DNA of 64,000 bases from Nocardioides cavernae. Its GTDB lineage: Bacteria > Actinomycetota > Actinomycetes > Propionibacteriales > Nocardioidaceae. Below the pieces are notes generated by a model. The model saw only the letters and a program-made list of their open reading frames with translations. It was not told the DNA's origin and did no database searches. The position numbers and the translations under genes are program-made. Below, one piece after another: positions 60,390 through 64,000 of the stretch. Within the stretch, counting starts at the first letter, position 1. Every line of letters begins with the position of its first letter. Where the stretch lies: the NCBI RefSeq assembly GCF_016907475.1, contig NZ_JAFBCA010000001.1, positions 1,674,001-1,738,000 on the forward strand, given 5' to 3'.

Positions 60390-60420
60390 GAGGCCCCGGG
60401 AGCAACGCTCCCGGGGCCTC
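60390..60420. terminator. Terminator between convergent amylosucrase-like and ABC genes
   Basis: A perfect 14-bp stem GAGGCCCCGGGAGC (60390-60403) / GCTCCCGGGGCCTC (60407-60420) with a 3-nt loop AAC, followed by GTT. It lies between convergent stop codons. Confidence 0.85.
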
Positions 60421-60456
60421 GTTCCACGCCGACCTGAGGGGCCGGACGACCGTCGG

Positions 60457-61722
60457 TCAGGTGGTGGCGGTGTCCGAGCCCGGCTGCACCTCGTCCTGCT
60501 CGCGCCCGACCTCCTCGGCCTTCGCCATGGCGTTGCCGTCCGGCACGACGCCCGCGCGCTCGGCGTCCATCGTGAGGTTGTCGCCCGTCGCGGGGTCGAA
60601 GAGGTGGATCTTGCGGGCGTCGACCCAGATGGTGGCGTCGTCGCCCTCGCTGATCCGGCTGGCACCGTCGAGCGAGACCACCAGCTGCGTGCGCAGCGAC
60701 TCGCCGTCGAGGTCCCGCTCGAGCTGCTGGAGCTGCTTCTCGACCTCGGGCGGCGCCTCGAAGGGGATGTAGGCGTAGGCCTCGTTGCCCAGCCACTCCA
60801 CGACGTCGACCGTGGCGTGGAAGGTGGCCTCGTCGCTCACCTTGTCCTCGTCGACGACGCTTGCGTCCTCGAAGTGCTCGGGCCGGATGCCCGCGATCAG
60901 CAGGCCCTTGCCCTGTGCCTTGGCCGCCTTGTCCTCCGGGATCGTGACGGTCCCGAACGGCAGCTCCACCTGGTTGCCCTTCACCTCTGCCGGCAGGAAG
61001 TTCATCGGCGGGGAGCCGATGAAGCCGGCGACGAAGAGGTTGGCCGGGTTCTCGTAGAGCTCGCGGGGGCTGGCGAGCTGCTGCAGGATGCCCCGCTTCA
61101 GCACCGCGACCCGGTCGCCGAGCGTCATCGCCTCTGTCTGGTCGTGGGTGACGTAGACCGTGGTGATGCCGAGGCGCTTCTGCAGGCGGGAGATCTCCGT
61201 GCGCATCTGTCCGCGCAGCTTGGCGTCGAGGTTGGACAGCGGCTCGTCGAAGAGGAACGCCTCGGCCTGGCGGACGATCGCACGCCCCATGGCGACCCGC
61301 TGCCGCTGGCCTCCCGAGAGGTTGCCCGGCTTGCGCTCGAGGTGCTCGTCGAGCTCGAGGGTCTTCGACGCGTCGCGCACCTTCTCGTCGACCTCGGAGT
61401 CCGACGCGCCGGCCAGCCGCAGCGGGAAGGCGATGTTCTCGTAGACGGTGAGGTGGGGGTAGAGCGCGTAGTTCTGGAAGACCATGGCCAGGTTGCGGTC
61501 GCGCGGGGCGAGGTCGTTGACCTTCTTCCCGCCGATCACCATGTCGCCGCTGGTGATGTCCTCCAGCCCCACGATCATCCGTAGCAGCGTCGACTTCCCG
61601 CAGCCGGAGGGCCCGACCAGGATCAGGAACTCCCCGTCTGCGACGTCGATGCTGATGTCGTTGACGGCAGGGAAGCCGTCGCCGTACTGCTTGACGATGT
61701 TCTTCATCTCGATGGCAGCCAT
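60457..61722 (-). CDS. ABC sugar transporter ATP-binding protein (SugC-like)
   Basis: The 421-residue protein has GPSGCGKST, MVFQNYALYPHL, LSGGQRQR, Walker B AFLFDEPLSNLDAKLR and VTHDQTEAMTLGDR, with a C-terminal TOBE domain containing IRPEHFED. It is the last gene of the binding-protein/permease/permease/ATPase unit read on the minus strand. The C-terminus (ATTG-like tail after 390) is longer than usual and low-complexity. It energises the sugar importer with the two permeases above it. Confidence 0.92.
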   Translation of the reverse strand: MAAIEMKNIVKQYGDGFPAVNDISIDVADGEFLILVGPSGCGKSTLLRMIVGLEDITSGDMVIGGKKVNDLAPRDRNLAMVFQNYALYPHLTVYENIAFPLRLAGASDSEVDEKVRDASKTLELDEHLERKPGNLSGGQRQRVAMGRAIVRQAEAFLFDEPLSNLDAKLRGQMRTEISRLQKRLGITTVYVTHDQTEAMTLGDRVAVLKRGILQQLASPRELYENPANLFVAGFIGSPPMNFLPAEVKGNQVELPFGTVTIPEDKAAKAQGKGLLIAGIRPEHFEDASVVDEDKVSDEATFHATVDVVEWLGNEAYAYIPFEAPPEVEKQLQQLERDLDGESLRTQLVVSLDGASRISEGDDATIWVDARKIHLFDPATGDNLTMDAERAGVVPDGNAMAKAEEVGREQDEVQPGSDTATT

Positions 61723-61729
61723 GGCGGCC

Positions 61730-62593
61730 TCACCCCTTCACTGCGCCGGAGGTCAGGCCGGCGACGATCTTGCGCTGGAACAACAGGACGATGATGATCA
61801 CCGGCAGCGTGACGATGACCGAGGCGGTCGCCAGCTGTGCGTACGGTGGGTTGAACGGGTCAGGTCCGACGAAGAACGACATCTGCGCCGGGACCGTCCT
61901 CGAGGCGGTGGTCGAGGTCAGCGAGATCGCGAGCACGAACTCGTTCCACGCGAAGAAGAAGGTCAGGATCGCCGCGGTGAAGACACCGGGTGCGGCGAGC
62001 GGGACGATCACCTTGCGGAAGGCCTGCCACGACGTCGCGCCGTCGACCTGGGCCGCCTGCTCCATCTCCCACGGGATCTCGCGGAAGAAGGCCGACAGGG
62101 TCCAGATCGCCAGCGGGAGCGTGAAGGACATGTAGGGGATGATCAGGCCGGGCCAGGTGTTGAAGAGGCCGAACCTGGTCCACAGGTCGAACAGCGGGCC
62201 CACCAGCGCTACGACCGGGAACATCGCGATCGCCAGCGCGAGCGAGAGGACCAGCCGCTTCCCCTTGAACTCCAGCCGGGCGATGGCGTAGGCCGCGAGG
62301 GTCGCGAGGATCACCGAGAGCACGGTGGCGATGATCGAGATGCCGAACGAGTTGAGCAGGGCCTTCTGGAAGTCCTCCTCCACACCGGTCGGGTCAGCGC
62401 CGATGAACGGCCAGTCCCAGAGCGCCTTGTAGTTGTCGAACGTGGCGTCCTCGGGCAGGAACTGCGGACTGCCGACCGACGTCTCGCCCACGGACTTGAA
62501 CGACAGCGAGATGATCCACGCCACCGGGAACAGGCACCACAGCAGGATCAGCAGGAAGCCGACCCAGGTGCCGATCGCGTTCTTGCCCTTCAT
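61730..62593 (-). CDS. Carbohydrate ABC permease (SugB-like)
   Basis: The 287-residue permease has six helices and the EAA loop MEQAAQVDGATSWQAFRKVIVPLAAPGVFTA; the N-terminal MKGKNAIGTWVGFLLILLWCLFPVAWIISLSFK is typical of CUT1 second permeases (MalG/SugB). The gene is 7 bp upstream of the ATPase and overlaps permease 1 by 1 bp. Confidence 0.94.
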   Translation of the reverse strand: MKGKNAIGTWVGFLLILLWCLFPVAWIISLSFKSVGETSVGSPQFLPEDATFDNYKALWDWPFIGADPTGVEEDFQKALLNSFGISIIATVLSVILATLAAYAIARLEFKGKRLVLSLALAIAMFPVVALVGPLFDLWTRFGLFNTWPGLIIPYMSFTLPLAIWTLSAFFREIPWEMEQAAQVDGATSWQAFRKVIVPLAAPGVFTAAILTFFFAWNEFVLAISLTSTTASRTVPAQMSFFVGPDPFNPPYAQLATASVIVTLPVIIIVLLFQRKIVAGLTSGAVKG

Positions 62594-63540
62594 CAGCCCT
62601 CACCTCTCGCAGACGCCAGGTCGACCCGGAACAGCTTCACGATCAGCCACGCGAGCAGCAGCACCGACAGGAACAGCAGCACCGAGAGCGCCGACCCGAG
62701 GCCGAGCTGCATCTGCTCGATGACCTGCCGGTAGGTCAGGAACGAGATCGACTCGGTGTCCTGGGCCCCTCTGGTCATGATGTAGATGTTGTCGAAGATG
62801 CGGTAGGCGTCGAGCGCACGGAAGAGGACCGCGACCATGATCGCGGCCCGCATGTTGGGCAGGATCACCTTCCACAGCCGCTGCCACCACGTGGCTCCGT
62901 CGACCTGGGCCGCCTCGAGCATGTCCTCGCTCACCTGGGACAGACCGGCGAGCAGCAGGAGCGCCATGAAGGGCGTGGTCTTCCAGATCTCGGAGACCAT
63001 GATCGCGAACATGGCGTGCCAGTGGTCGCCGAACCAGTTGGTGTCCTCGGCGATCCACGGCAGCCAGCTGAACCACGCGTTGACGAAGCCGTTGTTGAGG
63101 GAGAACGCGAACTGCCACGCGAATGCCGAGACGACGGTGATGATGCCGTACGGGATCAGGATGGAGGTCCGCATCAGGCCTCGGGCGAAGATGATGCGGT
63201 GCATGACCATCGCGAACGCGAAGCCGATGACCAGCTCGACCGCGACCGTCACGACCATGATCAGGACGGTGTTCCACGTGTCCCGCCAGAAGAGGCTGTC
63301 GGTGAGGACGGTGACGTAGTTGTCGATGCCGATGAACTCGCGGTCGTCCGGTGCCGTCAGCCGGTAGCGAAAGAGCGACAGGTAGAGCGCCTGGCCCATC
63401 GGCCAGGCGGTGACCAGCAGCATCATCACCACGGCGGGTGCCACCAGTGTGAGGCCGAGCTTGTTCTCGGCCTTGGACCGGTCGCTCACCGCAGGCTTGG
63501 CAGACACGTCGGCGGGTGGGCGTTGCAGAGTGGTGCTCAC
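62593..63540 (-). CDS. Carbohydrate ABC permease (SugA-like)
   Basis: The 315-residue protein is the MalF/SugA-type CUT1 permease: a cytoplasmic N-terminus, six helices, and the EAA loop MLEAAQVDGATWWQRLWKVILPNMRAA. It starts with GTG overlapping the binding-protein stop (GTGA) and its stop overlaps the second permease. The order is that of lpqY-sugABC. Confidence 0.94.
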   Translation of the reverse strand: MSTTLQRPPADVSAKPAVSDRSKAENKLGLTLVAPAVVMMLLVTAWPMGQALYLSLFRYRLTAPDDREFIGIDNYVTVLTDSLFWRDTWNTVLIMVVTVAVELVIGFAFAMVMHRIIFARGLMRTSILIPYGIITVVSAFAWQFAFSLNNGFVNAWFSWLPWIAEDTNWFGDHWHAMFAIMVSEIWKTTPFMALLLLAGLSQVSEDMLEAAQVDGATWWQRLWKVILPNMRAAIMVAVLFRALDAYRIFDNIYIMTRGAQDTESISFLTYRQVIEQMQLGLGSALSVLLFLSVLLLAWLIVKLFRVDLASARGEG

Positions 63541-64000
63541 AGCAATCTCCCTCCTTCCAGTACCTGCTGAGTGAAGTCCTGCGACTCCGGGGGCGTGTCC
63601 TGGTTGACGCTCGCCGGCGGGTGCCAGGTGCTCTGCAGCGAGCTCGAGATGTCGCTCCAGTAGGGCGTCACCGAGCGCGGAGCCGCCGCGTCGACGCTCT
63701 CCTGGAAGAGCTGCCTGAGGTCGTCGGGGTAGAGCTCGGCCAGCGCGGGATAGTCGTAGCCGGCTGTGCTGGCCGGCATGTTGCCGGTCATCTCGGCGTT
63801 GATGCCCTGGTTCTCCGGCTCCACCAGACAGGCCGCGGCCTCCAGCGCGAGGTCCTTGTTGTCGGAGAACGCGCTGACGCCGATGCCGATGCCTCCGTAG
63901 GGCGGCCGCGACTCCTCGCCCTCGACCGTCTGCGGGTAACGGGTGTAGCCGATGTCGTCGGCGACGTCGGGGTCGGTCTCGTCGTAGTTGTGGAAGATGT
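63537..64000 (-). CDS. Extracellular sugar-binding protein, C-terminal part (partial)
   Basis: The frame is open to the window edge and gives the last 154 residues of an SBP_bac_1-type solute-binding protein: IGIGVSAFSDNKDLALEAAACLVEPENQ, GNMPASTAGYDYPALAELYPDDLRQLFQESV and a C-terminal WHPPASVNQDTPPESQDF. This is the closing lobe and hinge of CUT1 binding proteins (MalE/LpqY-like). The N-terminus and lipobox are outside the window. It overlaps the first permease by 4 nt. Confidence 0.88.
   Translation of the reverse strand, partial: IFHNYDETDPDVADDIGYTRYPQTVEGEESRPPYGGIGIGVSAFSDNKDLALEAAACLVEPENQGINAEMTGNMPASTAGYDYPALAELYPDDLRQLFQESVDAAAPRSVTPYWSDISSSLQSTWHPPASVNQDTPPESQDFTQQVLEGGRLL

Overview
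The window is chromosomal DNA from a high-GC actinobacterium, most likely of the Nocardioidaceae (Nocardioides-like). The evidence is the mycothiol enzyme Mca, the DUF4307 and DUF1707 families, a DasR-type GlcNAc regulator, UgpC/MsiK-type sugar ATPases, many GTG starts, and many genes that appear leaderless (a TANNNT -10 box 6-7 nt before the start codon, no Shine-Dalgarno). No rRNA, tRNA, CRISPR array, insertion sequence or prophage was seen. The only gene-free stretch over 300 bp is 23157-23560.

Layout. 1-4711: end of ilvA, greA, DUF4307 gene, mca, a small membrane protein and an MMPL transporter. 4829-9685: one secreted protein of 1618 residues (PA14, beta-propeller, two CBM35-like modules, two jelly-roll/DUF1080-like modules, Ig, PTTPP linker). 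9686-9937: convergent intergenic DNA with a terminator and two hairpin repeats. 9938-16344: N-acetylglucosamine uptake and catabolism (nagA, EIIC, DasR-like regulator, SIS-type deaminase, EIIB, EIIA, HAD phosphatase). 16366-32104: housekeeping and envelope genes (YihY, GH26, DUF1353, haemolysin III, uppS, phoH, transglycosylase-like, RTX protein, DUF4396, GNAT, fumC, ArsR-SRPBCC pair, lipoprotein PBP, spermidine-synthase-like). 32248-34371: two CarH/LitR-like B12-binding MerR regulators flanking a small membrane protein, with 11-bp-phased direct repeats between them. 34396-42110: class I fumarase, a four-gene ABC importer, a PEP mutase/isocitrate lyase family protein and a flavin oxidoreductase.

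42124-56306 is the most unusual region. Four paralogous proteins of 965-989 residues have an N-terminal helix-turn-helix, an AAA/STAND-type ATPase and a long helical-repeat tail. They are interleaved with a CapA-M15 peptidase fusion lipoprotein and a small charged lipoprotein. Their tails resemble large LuxR (LAL/MalT-like) regulators, but end where the LuxR helix-turn-helix would begin; the DNA-binding domain is at the other end.

56474-64000: a DUF1707 protein, a UgpC/MsiK-type ATPase with a CRP-like box, an amylosucrase-like GH13 enzyme, and a convergent sugar ABC operon (partial binding protein, two permeases, ATPase) in the gene order of lpqY-sugABC.

How it fits together: the GlcNAc cluster imports GlcNAc as GlcNAc-6-P, deacetylates it and deaminates it to fructose-6-P under a GntR switch. 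The right end handles alpha-glucoside-type sugars. The CarH-like pair probably forms a light/B12 switch over itself and the small protein. The four-regulator array probably controls envelope-related genes, inferred only from its neighbours.
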